Notes under the pieces: model-generated
Told to the model about the DNA's origin: nothing
Seen by the model: only the letters and a program-made list of their open reading frames with translations
Databases searched by the model: none
Position numbers and translations under genes: made by a program
Shown here: positions 15,371 through 23,388 of the stretch, in pieces
Layout: every line of letters begins with the position of its first letter
Numbering within the stretch: position 1 is the stretch's first letter
From: Actinomycetes bacterium
Lineage (GTDB): Bacteria; Actinomycetota; Aquicultoria; Aquicultorales; Aquicultoraceae
Length of the DNA stretch: 64,000 bases
NCBI GenBank assembly: GCA_021794835.1
Contig: JAJYQA010000019.1
Coordinates: 54,735-118,734, forward strand
Direction of reading: 5' to 3'

Positions 15371-15447
15371 GGGGGCGTAGTGTAGCGGTTTAACATGCCG
15401 GCCTGTCACGCCGGTGATCGCGGGTTCAAATCCCGTCGCTCCCGCCA
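15371..15447 (+). tRNA. tRNA-Asp (GTC)
   Basis: Acceptor GGGGGCG pairs with CGCTCCC (one G-U), the anticodon loop CTGTCAC gives GTC, the discriminator is G and CCA is encoded. A strong terminator follows directly. Confidence 0.96.
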
Positions 15448-15448
15448 C

Positions 15449-15481
15449 AGACGGTCTATCAAGAGTAGACCGTCTTTGTTT
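15449..15481 (+). terminator. Terminator after tRNA-Asp
   Basis: AGACGGTCTA and TAGACCGTCT form a 10-bp stem followed by TTGTTT, starting two bases after the encoded CCA. Confidence 0.85.
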
Positions 15482-15576
15482 GCCGGTTCCAAAGGTGAAA
15501 CCACAGGCAATACAAATCTTACTTTCTAGGATATAATTACTGTAGTAAAGCTAACTCTTATACATAGAGGATTCAC

Positions 15577-15894
15577 GTGAAAATCGAGCTTTTCTACTTT
15601 AAAGGATGACCGGCGTTTGAAAAGGCGCAGGATACGCTACGCAAGGCGATGGCCGAGCTTGGAAACGAACAGCCGGTTGATATAATAGACGTTGAAACAC
15701 CAGAGGAGGCAGTAGAGTCAAAGTTTCTGGGTTCTCCAACAATCCGTATCAACGGGCTTGATGTAGACAAAAATGCTCGTGACCGCACGGATTATTCACT
15801 TGCCTGTCGCATCTATCGAACCGATGAGGGCGTTCAGGAATGGCCGAGCAAAGCCATGATAATAGATGCGCTTAAAGAGACACGAAAGAGCTAA
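15577..15894 (+). CDS. Thioredoxin-like DF-family selenoprotein (UGA as Sec)
   Basis: Reading from GTG at 15577 gives VKIELFYFKG, then TGA at 15607-15609, then PAFEKAQDTLRKAMAELGNE and on to the stop at 15897 region end, about 105 residues. The start matches small thioredoxin-fold proteins that begin with a beta strand and GCP; here the Cys is a TGA. Downstream FLGSPTIRINGLDVD is the conserved cis-Pro part of the fold. The reading frame is intact across the TGA and similarity runs on both sides, so selenocysteine is the best explanation. From memory, this family contains known selenoproteins. The ORF track only shows the part after an internal ATG (15649). A SECIS hairpin is not clear; a short GGCG/CGCT stem with GG in the loop begins about 15 bases after the TGA. 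Confidence 0.72.
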
Positions 15895-15999
15895 CCCTCT
15901 CTAACTAGGATTCAAATCTAAGCCGATTATGGTATTATTTATGATATTATAGTGCTCTAATTATAGTGCTCTAACAACGATAGCTTGGGGTGACGGTAA

Positions 16000-16506
16000 G
16001 TGGCCAAAGAGCGGCCGTTGGTTGGGATTTTAATGGGAAGCGACAGCGACCTTCCCGTGATGGAAAAAGCAGCTAATGTACTAAAAGAGATGGGGGTTCC
16101 ATACGAGATGGATATCTCATCTGCCCACCGCCTGCCTGATAAAACCGCCGAGTATGCAAGGACTGCGCGAGATAGGGGCCTTGCCGTAATTATTGCCGGT
16201 GCCGGGATGGCCGCACACCTGGCCGGAGTTATTGCCTCACACACAACCCTACCCGTAATCGGAGTGCCCTTAAAATCCGGTGCCTTAGATGGTATTGATG
16301 CGCTTTACTCAACAGTGCAGATGCCCCCCGGAATACCGGTTGCAACCGTTGCAATTGACGGTGCGGTTAATGCAGCTTATCTAGCCTGTGAGATCCTGGC
16401 CGTTACCGATTCTGAAATCGCAAAACTCCTTGAGGAGAAACGCAAAGAGGCACGCAGCCTACTCGAGGAAAAATCCAGAAAGCTAAAAGAAGAGCGGGGT
16501 CTTTAA
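16000..16506 (+). CDS. purE: N5-carboxyaminoimidazole ribonucleotide mutase
   Basis: A 168-residue class I PurE. It moves the carboxyl group of N5-CAIR to give CAIR in purine synthesis. [10 protein letters not shown], the active-site [22 protein letters not shown] and [17 protein letters not shown] are all present. The start is GTG at 16000 with GGGGTGA upstream. A C-terminal charged helix ends the protein ([19 protein letters not shown]). A purK is not adjacent in this window, unlike many bacteria. Confidence 0.97.
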   Translation: MAKERPLVGILMGSDSDLPVMEKAANVLKEMGVPYEMDISSAHRLPDKTAEYARTARDRGLAVIIAGAGMAAHLAGVIASHTTLPVIGVPLKSGALDGIDALYSTVQMPPGIPVATVAIDGAVNAAYLACEILAVTDSEIAKLLEEKRKEARSLLEEKSRKLKEERGL

Positions 16507-16508
16507 GA

Positions 16509-16541
16509 TCAGCCAGTAGCCAATGAAAATGTCATTGGGAG
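16509..16541. repeat. Fragment of hairpin element family C
   Basis: CAGCCAGTAGCCAATGAAAA resembles the left end of family C elements, followed by a short TGTCATTGGGA. It is only a partial copy. Downstream to 16620 there are G-rich words resembling those near position 421 and CTGGCTCCTGG resembling family D. Confidence 0.5.
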
Positions 16542-16704
16542 CAAGGCGACCGTGGCAACCTTAGTTCCTCACTCTCAAGGGGGAGGTGGGGGTGAAATCT
16601 TCTGGCTCCTGGATCAACGTTGCTTACTTTTACCCTTAATTTCCTTCTGACTTCTTTACGCATCTCTTGCCCATGCCCTTAAAACTTTAAAAAAATTTCT
16701 GTTC

Positions 16705-16746
16705 TTGACTTAAGTCAAAACTAACTGATCTGATCAACTTTACAAT
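16705..16746 (+). promoter_or_regulatory. FNR/CRP-like box and -10 of ferredoxin-hcp operon
   Basis: TTGACTTAAGTCAA (16705-16718) is a perfect 14-base palindrome of the CRP/FNR type. TACAAT at 16741-16746 is a good -10 box, without a -35 box at the standard spacing. If +1 is seven bases after the -10, the palindrome is centred at about -41.5, the position of class II activators. HcpR, an FNR-family regulator of hcp, is the obvious candidate regulator. Confidence 0.6.
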
Positions 16747-16790
16747 TTAAAACTAAATTTCTAAACTTCCCAGAGTAAAAGGGGGTTGTC

Positions 16791-17177
16791 ATGGTAGCTA
16801 AAACGGCTAGAAAGATTATCCATATAGATGAGGAAAGATGTAACGGCTGTGGTCTTTGCGTTAGCCCGTGCGTTGAGGGTGCCATCGAGATAGTTGATGG
16901 TAAGGCTAAAGTTATCAAAGACGAACTTTGTGATGGAGCCGGTTTCTGTCTTGGTGTTTGCCCGATGGATGCGCTCACAATTATTGAGCGAGAAGCAGAT
17001 GATTTTAGTGAAGAAGCGGTCCATGAACATAAGGCAACTCATAAAGTTGACCCGGTGACGCAATACTGCCACTGGTGCCGCACGCCGGACACCGTACGCC
17101 CACTTCTTCCAACCCGCTACCAAGGAAACAGCGTGTGGGTTTGCGTAAGGTGCCTACCGCAGCTTATTCATGGATAA
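16791..17177 (+). CDS. 2[4Fe-4S] ferredoxin with C-terminal Cys pairs
   Basis: A 128-residue protein. Residues about 10-65 carry two Fe-S motifs, CNGCGLCVSPC and CDGAGFCLGVCP. The second has CxxxxxCxxxC spacing, so one ligand is displaced or the cluster differs. The C-terminal part has YCHWC and VCVRC, a possible zinc ribbon or rubredoxin-like knuckle. The gene sits 56 bases upstream of hcp behind an FNR-like box, so it is likely the electron donor for the hybrid cluster protein. Confidence 0.88.
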   Translation: MVAKTARKIIHIDEERCNGCGLCVSPCVEGAIEIVDGKAKVIKDELCDGAGFCLGVCPMDALTIIEREADDFSEEAVHEHKATHKVDPVTQYCHWCRTPDTVRPLLPTRYQGNSVWVCVRCLPQLIHG

Positions 17178-17233
17178 TTATTAACTGGACCCGGGACCCT
17201 GGTCTCTGGTCTCTAAAAAGAAGGAGATGAAAG

Positions 17234-18865
17234 ATGTTTTGTTATCAATGTGAAGAGACTTCAAAAGGCAAAGGTTGTACGGTTTTAGGCGTCTGCGGAA
17301 AAGAGCCGGGTGTTGCAGCCCTGCAAGATTTTCTTATCTACGCGCTAAAGGGGCTTTCCCTTTATGCCGCCGAGGGCAGGAAGGTCGGCATAAACGATCC
17401 AGAAGTGAACAGGCATACAATAGAAGCCTTGTTTGCCACGCTTACTAACGTAAACTTTGACCCGGATCGAATTGGTATGCTTATAACCCGCACCGCTGAG
17501 CTAAGGGAGTCCCTCAAGGAAAAAGTTGCGATAGCGGGTGGTAATACAACATTTGTAGAGGACTGCGCAACTTTTGTTCCTGAAGCAACCATCAAAGGCA
17601 TGATAGCTCAGGGCGAGAAGTTTGAAGAAGCAGTGCCCGATCCGGCCATGGACCCGGACATACAGTCATTGCGGGATATTCTCTTGCTTGGGCTTAAAGG
17701 TGTCGCGGCCTATGCCGACCATGCGCAGATATTAGGTAGGCAAGACGACATTGTTTATGCGTTTATTCACGACGCACTGGCCAGGCTTACTAGAAATGAG
17801 CTTAACCTAAATGACTGGCTGGGCATGGTCTTAAAGTGCGGCGAGATAAATCTAAGGGCAATGGAGCTTCTGGATGCGGGAAATACCGGCACTTACGGCC
17901 ATCCCGCGCCGACAAAGGTTTCACTTGGCCACAGAAAAGGGAAAGCTATCCTTGTCTCGGGACATGACTTAAAAGATATTGAAGAGATACTAAAGCAGAC
18001 CGAGGGTAAGGGAATTTACGTATATACACATGGGGAGATGCTTCCAGCCCACGGATATCCGGAGCTTAAGAAATATCCGCACTTTTACGGTCACTACGGC
18101 ACGGCCTGGCAGAACCAGCACAAGGAGTTTCCGAACTTCCCTGGCGCTATTGTGATGACCACGAACTGCATCCAGAGGCCGCTTAACTCATATAAAGGCA
18201 ATATATTTACAACTGGCCCCGTTGCGTGGCCCGGCGTAATCCATATAGCCGATAAAAACTTTACGCCGGTAATTGAAAAGGCACTTGAGATGCCGGGATT
18301 TGCCGAGGATGAGGAAGGCAAATCTGTTATGGTGGGCTTTGCCCGCAACTCGGTTCTCGGTGTTGCGGACAAGGTGATCGAGGCCGTAAAGAACAAGGAC
18401 ATCCGCCACTTCTTCCTGGTCGGCGGCTGTGACGGAGTAAAGAAAGAGCGTGGCTACTACGCAGACTTCGTCGAGAAGACCCCCAGCGATACCATAGTTT
18501 TAACACTTGCCTGCGGTAAGTTCAGATTCTTTGATAAGGACCTGGGCGATATCGGCGGCATCCCAAGGCTCTTAGATGTGGGGCAGTGTAACGACGCCTA
18601 CTCGGCCATTAAGATAGCGGTTGCACTGGCTGAGGCCTTTGGTGTTGGCGTAAACGACCTGCCGCTCTCACTCATACTCTCCTGGTATGAACAGAAGGCT
18701 GTGTCGATTTTGCTTACGCTTCTTTACCTTGGTATTAAGGACATCCGCATCGGGCCATCGCTTCCGGCTTTTATTACGGCAGGCGTCCTCGACGTCCTGG
18801 TTAAAAACTTTGATATCAAGCCGATCAGTACACCGGAGGAGGACCTAAAGGCTATACTTGTCTAA
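17234..18865 (+). CDS. hcp: Hybrid cluster protein (hydroxylamine reductase)
   Basis: A 543-residue Hcp, which reduces NO or hydroxylamine and protects anaerobes from nitrosative stress. The N-terminus MFCYQCEETSKGKGCTVLGV carries the proximal [4Fe-4S] ligands. Later segments typical of the family are TTNCIQRP, GGCDGVKKERGYY, LACGKFRF, DVGQCNDAYSA and SWYEQKAVSILLTLLYLG, covering the hybrid cluster ligands. AAGGAG precedes the ATG. It is cotranscribed with the ferredoxin and followed by a hairpin. Confidence 0.97.
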   Translation: MFCYQCEETSKGKGCTVLGVCGKEPGVAALQDFLIYALKGLSLYAAEGRKVGINDPEVNRHTIEALFATLTNVNFDPDRIGMLITRTAELRESLKEKVAIAGGNTTFVEDCATFVPEATIKGMIAQGEKFEEAVPDPAMDPDIQSLRDILLLGLKGVAAYADHAQILGRQDDIVYAFIHDALARLTRNELNLNDWLGMVLKCGEINLRAMELLDAGNTGTYGHPAPTKVSLGHRKGKAILVSGHDLKDIEEILKQTEGKGIYVYTHGEMLPAHGYPELKKYPHFYGHYGTAWQNQHKEFPNFPGAIVMTTNCIQRPLNSYKGNIFTTGPVAWPGVIHIADKNFTPVIEKALEMPGFAEDEEGKSVMVGFARNSVLGVADKVIEAVKNKDIRHFFLVGGCDGVKKERGYYADFVEKTPSDTIVLTLACGKFRFFDKDLGDIGGIPRLLDVGQCNDAYSAIKIAVALAEAFGVGVNDLPLSLILSWYEQKAVSILLTLLYLGIKDIRIGPSLPAFITAGVLDVLVKNFDIKPISTPEEDLKAILV

Positions 18866-18901
18866 GATATTATGGAAGATATTAATATCCTGTAAGCTAT
18901 C

Positions 18902-18932
18902 CAGTAAGCTGGGGTTAATCCCCAGCTTACTG
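18902..18932 (+). terminator. Hairpin after hcp
   Basis: CAGTAAGCTGGGG and CCCCAGCTTACTG form a perfect 13-bp stem with a five-base loop 36 bases after the hcp stop. The tail (CTGTTATAAA) is not a clean T run, so termination strength is uncertain. Confidence 0.65.
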
Positions 18933-19062
18933 CTGTTATAAATCAACTACTATCCAATCCTATGTCCTTTTCACTTTCTTATTAAGATATGCTAAAGCAT
19001 GCATTGCTAGTTAACGATAAGTATTCTAAGTAAGTTATTAGGATTTTGGGGGGGCTGTTTAG

Positions 19063-19728
19063 ATGAGTAGTAAGGGGTTAAAGAGGATAACCGGTCTTTT
19101 TACCACATTTGCCTCGGTCTTGGCAATTACCGGTTTAGTGGTAAAAAAAGGGAAAAACAGGGAAAGCATAGAAGTCCGTATCCCAGAGCCATCGGTGAAG
19201 AAGGTCTCACGGGTAAGAAAAATCGGTAGCCGCAAGTCAACTATAGCAACTGGGGTTTTGAAAGAGATGTTTAAAGAGATCAAGCAAAAATTCCTCTCAA
19301 ACGAGGACATTGCAAAGATAATTACTAGTTTAATTAGCTTGCAAAACGTGGTGGATCCCGGCACGGCAGTGGATGTCAGAAATATCCACTTTATAAAATC
19401 GGGCCTGCACAACACGATGGTAATCGATTTTTATACCAGCGAATATGACAAGCCGGGGTTTGTGGACGAGCTCGCCCAAGTCTGGCGTGACGTATTTTTG
19501 GCGGAAGATTTTTGGAACGCTGAATTTACCAAAGTTAGGGTAAACGTAAGGAACAAGAAATCAAGTCGCGCAATTGAATCGATAACCTGCAGCCCAGAAG
19601 ATATTCGCAAATACCTTGCAAAAGATATCTCGCTGGATGGTTTTCAGGAGACCTGGATAATAAAGAAAACTAAAGCTAGTTGTAAGGAGCCTGCGGATAA
19701 AAAAGTGCGCAAATTAAAAAGAGCATAG
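19063..19728 (+). CDS. Hypothetical protein, N-terminal hydrophobic segment
   Basis: A 221-residue protein I do not recognise. Residues about 8-27 (ITGLFTTFASVLAITGLVV) form one hydrophobic segment, followed by a basic linker (residues 28-75) and a mixed alpha/beta part with FHFxxxGLHN-like NIHFIKSGLHNTMVIDFYT and a conserved-looking WRDVFLAEDFW. The C-terminus is Lys-rich. It is preceded by a run of seven G that may serve in ribosome binding. It faces the CBS-domain transporter gene tail to tail, one base apart. Codon usage resembles the neighbours. Confidence 0.65.
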   Translation: MSSKGLKRITGLFTTFASVLAITGLVVKKGKNRESIEVRIPEPSVKKVSRVRKIGSRKSTIATGVLKEMFKEIKQKFLSNEDIAKIITSLISLQNVVDPGTAVDVRNIHFIKSGLHNTMVIDFYTSEYDKPGFVDELAQVWRDVFLAEDFWNAEFTKVRVNVRNKKSSRAIESITCSPEDIRKYLAKDISLDGFQETWIIKKTKASCKEPADKKVRKLKRA

Positions 19729-19729
19729 A

Positions 19730-21019
19730 TCAACTAATTCTTGTGATCCTAACCAGCGCGACCCGCCGTTGCTGCATCGACTGAACTCTAAAACGGGCGC
19801 CGTCAAAGATCACTTCTTCGCCCGGTCTGGGTATGTGGCCAAGGCGCGACAGTATCCAGCCAGCTACCGTATCGTACTCCGGCGACTTTGGGATGTCGAG
19901 CTTAAACCGCTCGTTTAGTTCATCGATGGGGAACCTGCCATCAACGACGACTTCGCGTTCGCTGATTGCCTTGATCAACTCTTCTTCTTCGGTTTTGCCG
20001 CCAAATTCGCCGACGACCTCCTCAACAATATCCTCAATAGTTACAATGCCGGCAGTTCCGCCGTACTCGTCTAAGACGACCGCCATATGAAGCTTGCTTT
20101 CTTGGAGATCCTTAAGAAGGCCGATGGCACGTCTCGTCTCAGGCACGTAGAGAACCGGTCGCATAACATCAATCACCGGTGAATCAAGGCGGCCGCTTTC
20201 GATGTAGTCAATAAGGTCCTTTATATGAACAGCCCCGATAATGTTGTCCAAATTTTCCTGATAGATGAGGAGGCGGGGGTGTCCGCTTTCCTTAGCTTCC
20301 TCAAGCACTTCTTCAACTACGGCTGTTGATTCTACAGCTGCGATATCCGGGCGCGGGATCATTATCTGGCGTGACAGCACGTCACCAAACTCAAAAGCCT
20401 GGCGAATAAGCTTTTTTTCCTCATCCATAAGTGCCGAATGTTGGGTTACCAAAAGCTTTAACTCTTCCTCGGTTGTGGCAGGTGCGGTGTCCTCGGGCCT
20501 TATTCCGAAGATCCTTATTATTATATTTGTTGAGAAACTTAAGAGTCTGGTTAATGGATAGACGATAACGCCTATCCATTCAATGGGTCTCGCAAAAATA
20601 AGTGCAACTTGCTCGGAATATAAGATGGCAATTCTTTTTGGCGTGAGCTCGCCAAAGACCAGCATGACATACGAGATGGCAAGTGTAATGAGAACCACGG
20701 CTAGTCCGTTCGACACGCCAGATATAATTGGGATATTTAGCGACCGTATAAAACGGCCGAAATTGCCGGCGAGCTGGGCTGCACCTTCGGCGCTGGCCAG
20801 AAATCCTGCCAGCGTGACGCCGATCTGCGTTATGGCAAAAAAGCGACTTGGATCTTTTAAGAACCTTAAGACAATCTGGGCCGTTTTAGAGCCCTTTTCA
20901 GCTCGAGGTCTGATGCGAGTTTCCCGAACAGTGATTACCGCTGTTTCGGCACTTACGAAGAGCGCGTTTATTAAGATTAAAGCGCCAATCAATATAAAGT
21001 TAAGCAGTAGAGAACTCAT
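19730..21019 (-). CDS. CNNM/CorC-type hemolysin-family transporter with CBS pair
   Basis: A 429-residue protein. Residues 1-180 form the DUF21/CNNM membrane domain with four hydrophobic segments (NALFVSAETAVITVRETR, YVMLVFGELTPKRIA). Residues about 205-320 hold a CBS pair (MIPRPDIAAVES, HLMAVVLDEYGGTAG-like LHMAVVLDEYGGTAGIVTIED). The end is a CorC_HlyC domain. Relatives are linked to Mg2+ or other cation export. The motif DEYGGTAGIVT and the family length (about 430) make the assignment secure, though the substrate is not proven. It stands alone. Confidence 0.93.
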   Translation of the reverse strand: MSSLLLNFILIGALILINALFVSAETAVITVRETRIRPRAEKGSKTAQIVLRFLKDPSRFFAITQIGVTLAGFLASAEGAAQLAGNFGRFIRSLNIPIISGVSNGLAVVLITLAISYVMLVFGELTPKRIAILYSEQVALIFARPIEWIGVIVYPLTRLLSFSTNIIIRIFGIRPEDTAPATTEEELKLLVTQHSALMDEEKKLIRQAFEFGDVLSRQIMIPRPDIAAVESTAVVEEVLEEAKESGHPRLLIYQENLDNIIGAVHIKDLIDYIESGRLDSPVIDVMRPVLYVPETRRAIGLLKDLQESKLHMAVVLDEYGGTAGIVTIEDIVEEVVGEFGGKTEEEELIKAISEREVVVDGRFPIDELNERFKLDIPKSPEYDTVAGWILSRLGHIPRPGEEVIFDGARFRVQSMQQRRVALVRITRIS

Positions 21020-21308
21020 GAATTCCTCACTTTACCAGTAACCGGAATTTTGAGATCAGAGACCACATAAGAGTCTTTTTAACTTCTAATCCCCATCCTC
21101 CGATTCCTGATTACTGATTATAGATTACCATGAAATAATTTCAAACGTACTAACTAACAATTCTTCCGCCGTGAAAGGAAACAAAATTGGTTTATTTGGG
21201 GTGGAGCTGGTAGCAAAGATGTATTGGAAATATTTGGTAACTATGTTAGTATAGGCTACAGGTTTTTTAATACTGAGAGATAATACAGATATGTAATACA
21301 GGGGAGAT

Positions 21309-21332
21309 AGTTCGGGGGTATACCCCCGAACT
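21309..21332. promoter_or_regulatory. Perfect palindrome before nuclease gene
   Basis: AGTTCGGGGG-TATA-CCCCCGAACT is a 10-bp perfect inverted repeat with a four-base centre, ending eight bases before the AAGGAG of the next gene. As RNA it would be a very stable hairpin just upstream of the ribosome binding site. It could be an operator or a translational control element. Confidence 0.6.
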
Positions 21333-21354
21333 GTTACCCGAAGGAGATGTTAAG

Positions 21355-22106
21355 TTGGGCATAGTTGGTTTTAAGTGCGCGAGAGCCTCGCGACGCCGCG
21401 ATAGAGAAAAGTTTGTCTCGTTTGAGGATTGTATCGCTTGTGCGGAGACTACCGCAAACGAATGCCATTTTACCGCCCCAATAATAAAGGCAATGGTCGA
21501 TAGAGAAGAGGAGAAAAGAGAGGGCATAACTGTAACGCAACTCTCCGGGTGTCTTCGCGAGACGTACCTCAGTTATAAATACGACCACTACGCCGATCTT
21601 GAGCAGCTTTATTTTGCTTTTAGAGGAGAGCTTGCGCATCTTATCATCGAGAGATACCAGGAGAAAGATGCCGTCGCTGAACAGAGATTTTACCGTGAAT
21701 ATGACGGCATAAAGATATCCGGGAGACCTGATGTAATCCTTCCGGGGAAAAACTAATTCGTGATTACAAGACCGCAAAAGAAGTACCTAGGTTTGGCTAT
21801 CCGTATAGAAATCACAGCCAACAACTAAATCTATACGCCTGGCTCGTTCCCTATGAAATAAAACGTCTTCAGGTAGTTTATCTCGATATGAAGGGGGTCA
21901 AAATTTGCGATGCCTTGCTCTGGAGCGAGAAGGAGGTTGAGGCTCTTTTAAACGAGAAACTGCCGGTTCTTGATGCTGCATTTAACCACGACGTCGTACC
22001 GCCTGCCGACTTTGACAACTGGCAATGTAATGGTTGGTGTAATGTCAAATCTATCTGTCGCAAGCTTTATGAGGAGGAACTCTTATCCAAGTTAAATGCG
22101 GGATAA
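21355..22106 (+). pseudogene. Cas4-like PD-(D/E)XK nuclease, frameshifted
   Basis: Two overlapping ORFs form one protein of about 250 residues. The first (TTG start with AAGGAGATG upstream) has CIACAETTANEC near the N-terminus, then ELAHLIIERYQ and KISGRPDVIL. After a -1 shift in GGGGAAAAAC (near 21746-21755) the second frame continues EKLIRDYKTAKE, QLNLYAWL and CNGWCNVKSIC. GRPDVIL...DYKTA is the PD-(D/E)XK core, QxxxYAWL is the motif III helix, and the C-terminal Cys cluster with the N-terminal Cys suggests the Fe-S of Cas4/AddB-type nucleases. No CRISPR array is near. It is either a decayed gene, an assembly error in the homopolymer, or an unlikely frameshift site. Confidence 0.7.
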
Positions 22107-22183
22107 CCAAACAGAGTCTCTACCTGTTTAGCTTCAAGAATCGCGGGTAGAACACTTCTAAGGAAAGCAGAGGTGTTTGCATA

Positions 22184-22690
22184 ATGGCAAGGCCAGAAGA
22201 TTTTGATATTTTAGGCGAAGAAACGCCGATGACAGACGACGAAATTCGTGATAATGTAGAGGAGATTTATTCGACCGATGACCGGATTGATGCAACCTAT
22301 ATCGAGGTCACAGTCGAGGATGGTTTCGTGCATCTTGAGGGAAGCGTAAACAACCAGGAAGAGAAAGAGATGGCCGAGAGTCTTCTTGATAACATCGAGG
22401 GCATTAGGCAAATTACCAACGACCTTGAGATAGTTCAATCCGACTACGACAGGTCGGAGCCGTGGCCGGGCCGGGCCGGGCCGGAAGAGCAGGAGTTCGA
22501 GGACATCGAGGTTCTACCCGCCGATGAAGATTTAGCATCCGAAGACCCCATCGAGGCCATCGAAGAAGGCAAGTCGTATGTTCCGCCGACCGAACCGGAA
22601 TTTCCAACCGAGCGCGCCCATCCCGCCGAGCGCATGCGTAATCGCGTTGCCGAAGAACGAGCCACCGGCGAATCGCGAGATCAGCTATAA
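22184..22690 (+). CDS. BON-domain protein
   Basis: A 168-residue acidic protein without a signal peptide. Residues about 17-85 form a BON domain (IRDNVEEIYSTDDRIDATYI, VEDGFVHLEGSVNNQEEKEM, IEGIRQITNDLEIV). The rest is a low-complexity acidic and Pro-rich tail. BON domains bind lipid or phospholipid-like ligands and are found in stress and envelope proteins. The start is ATG at 22184 with AGAGGTG upstream. The specific role is unknown. Confidence 0.85.
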   Translation: MARPEDFDILGEETPMTDDEIRDNVEEIYSTDDRIDATYIEVTVEDGFVHLEGSVNNQEEKEMAESLLDNIEGIRQITNDLEIVQSDYDRSEPWPGRAGPEEQEFEDIEVLPADEDLASEDPIEAIEEGKSYVPPTEPEFPTERAHPAERMRNRVAEERATGESRDQL

Positions 22691-22749
22691 TTAATTTTTC
22701 AATTTACGGTTTTCGATCGAAAACGGTTCACGGTGGGCCACAAAACGTT

Positions 22750-22765
22750 GCCCGGTTTATCGGGC
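22750..22765. repeat. GCCCG hairpin repeat, copy 2
   Basis: GTTGCCCGGTTTATCGGGC closely matches copy 1 at 351-369 (GTTGCCCGATTTATCGGGC). It is preceded by an imperfect inverted repeat, ACGGTTTTCGATCGAAAACG, at about 22705-22725. Confidence 0.5.
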
Positions 22766-22801
22766 ACTTCACGGTACAGGTGAATTAACTTTGGTTTTAA
22801 C

Positions 22802-22830
22802 TTGACACTTACCTTGTGTGCGGGTATGTT
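22802..22830 (+). promoter_or_regulatory. Promoter of tRNA-Arg
   Basis: TTGACA (22802-22807), 17 bases, TATGTT (22825-22830), 36 bases before the tRNA. Confidence 0.7.
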
Positions 22831-22866
22831 GATACGCGGATTTAAGGTAAAATAGAGGAAACAAGT

Positions 22867-22942
22867 GCGCCCGTAGCTCAGGGGATAGAGCGTTGGTCTC
22901 CGGAACCAAAGGCCGCAAGTTCGAATCTTGCCGGGCGCGCCA
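22867..22942 (+). tRNA. tRNA-Arg (CCG)
   Basis: Acceptor GCGCCCG pairs perfectly with CGGGCGC, the anticodon loop CTCCGGA gives CCG, the discriminator is G and CCA is encoded. Confidence 0.95.
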
Positions 22943-23306
22943 ATTCTACTTTCAAGGCATCCTATTATAGATAATTATGTTAATGCGTACCTCATGCGTC
23001 GCAAGTGGCATACGTTAAGAACCTTAAGCTAGTAAATTATAACTTATGTACTATGCTAGGTATAGGTATTATATAATTAGGCTTACGAGCTCTATATTCT
23101 AGCTCCCTGGCTTTACCTATACATTTGGGCTGAATCCCTTCCTTTTGGTAAGCCCCGTAACCAATCCTTAAATACCAAAAAAACAATACCTATTTTGACC
23201 TGTATAAAAGTTGTAAAATAGCTCTTAAAGTATTAAATTATCTTTATGCCCATAAGGTTACTAGGAGCTTTATTTATGGTTAGTCTGCTAAACTTGCAAA
23301 ATCATG
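22943..23306. other. AT-rich gene-free stretch
   Basis: About 360 bases without a credible gene on either strand. Short repeated words (CTATAC, TTACGAGC, CTATGCTAGGTATAG) are visible but no clear hairpin or element. The end holds the third TTACTAGGA motif and leads into the second sulfur operon promoter. Confidence 0.5.
23258..23266 (-). promoter_or_regulatory. TCCTAGTAA operator-like motif, site 3
   Basis: TTACTAGGA on the plus strand is the reverse complement of TCCTAGTAA. It lies 40 bases upstream of the -35 box of the second sulfur operon, in inverted orientation compared with sites 1 and 2. It may be an activator position or a chance match. Confidence 0.3.
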
Positions 23307-23335
23307 TTGACGCTACCATCGTACCAGCATATAAT
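23307..23335 (+). promoter_or_regulatory. Promoter of dsrE-tusA-SQR operon
   Basis: TTGACG (23307-23312), 17 bases, TATAAT (23330-23335), about 55 bases before the first start codon. A near-consensus promoter. Confidence 0.8.
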
Positions 23336-23388
23336 CAAAATATTAGTTTATACCTATAGGGGTATGCATTTTGAAAGGAGGAAAATCA

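Noticed and set aside
22413-22665. Minus-strand ORFs over the BON gene tail
   Set aside because: Antisense shadows of the GC-rich acidic tail of the BON protein.
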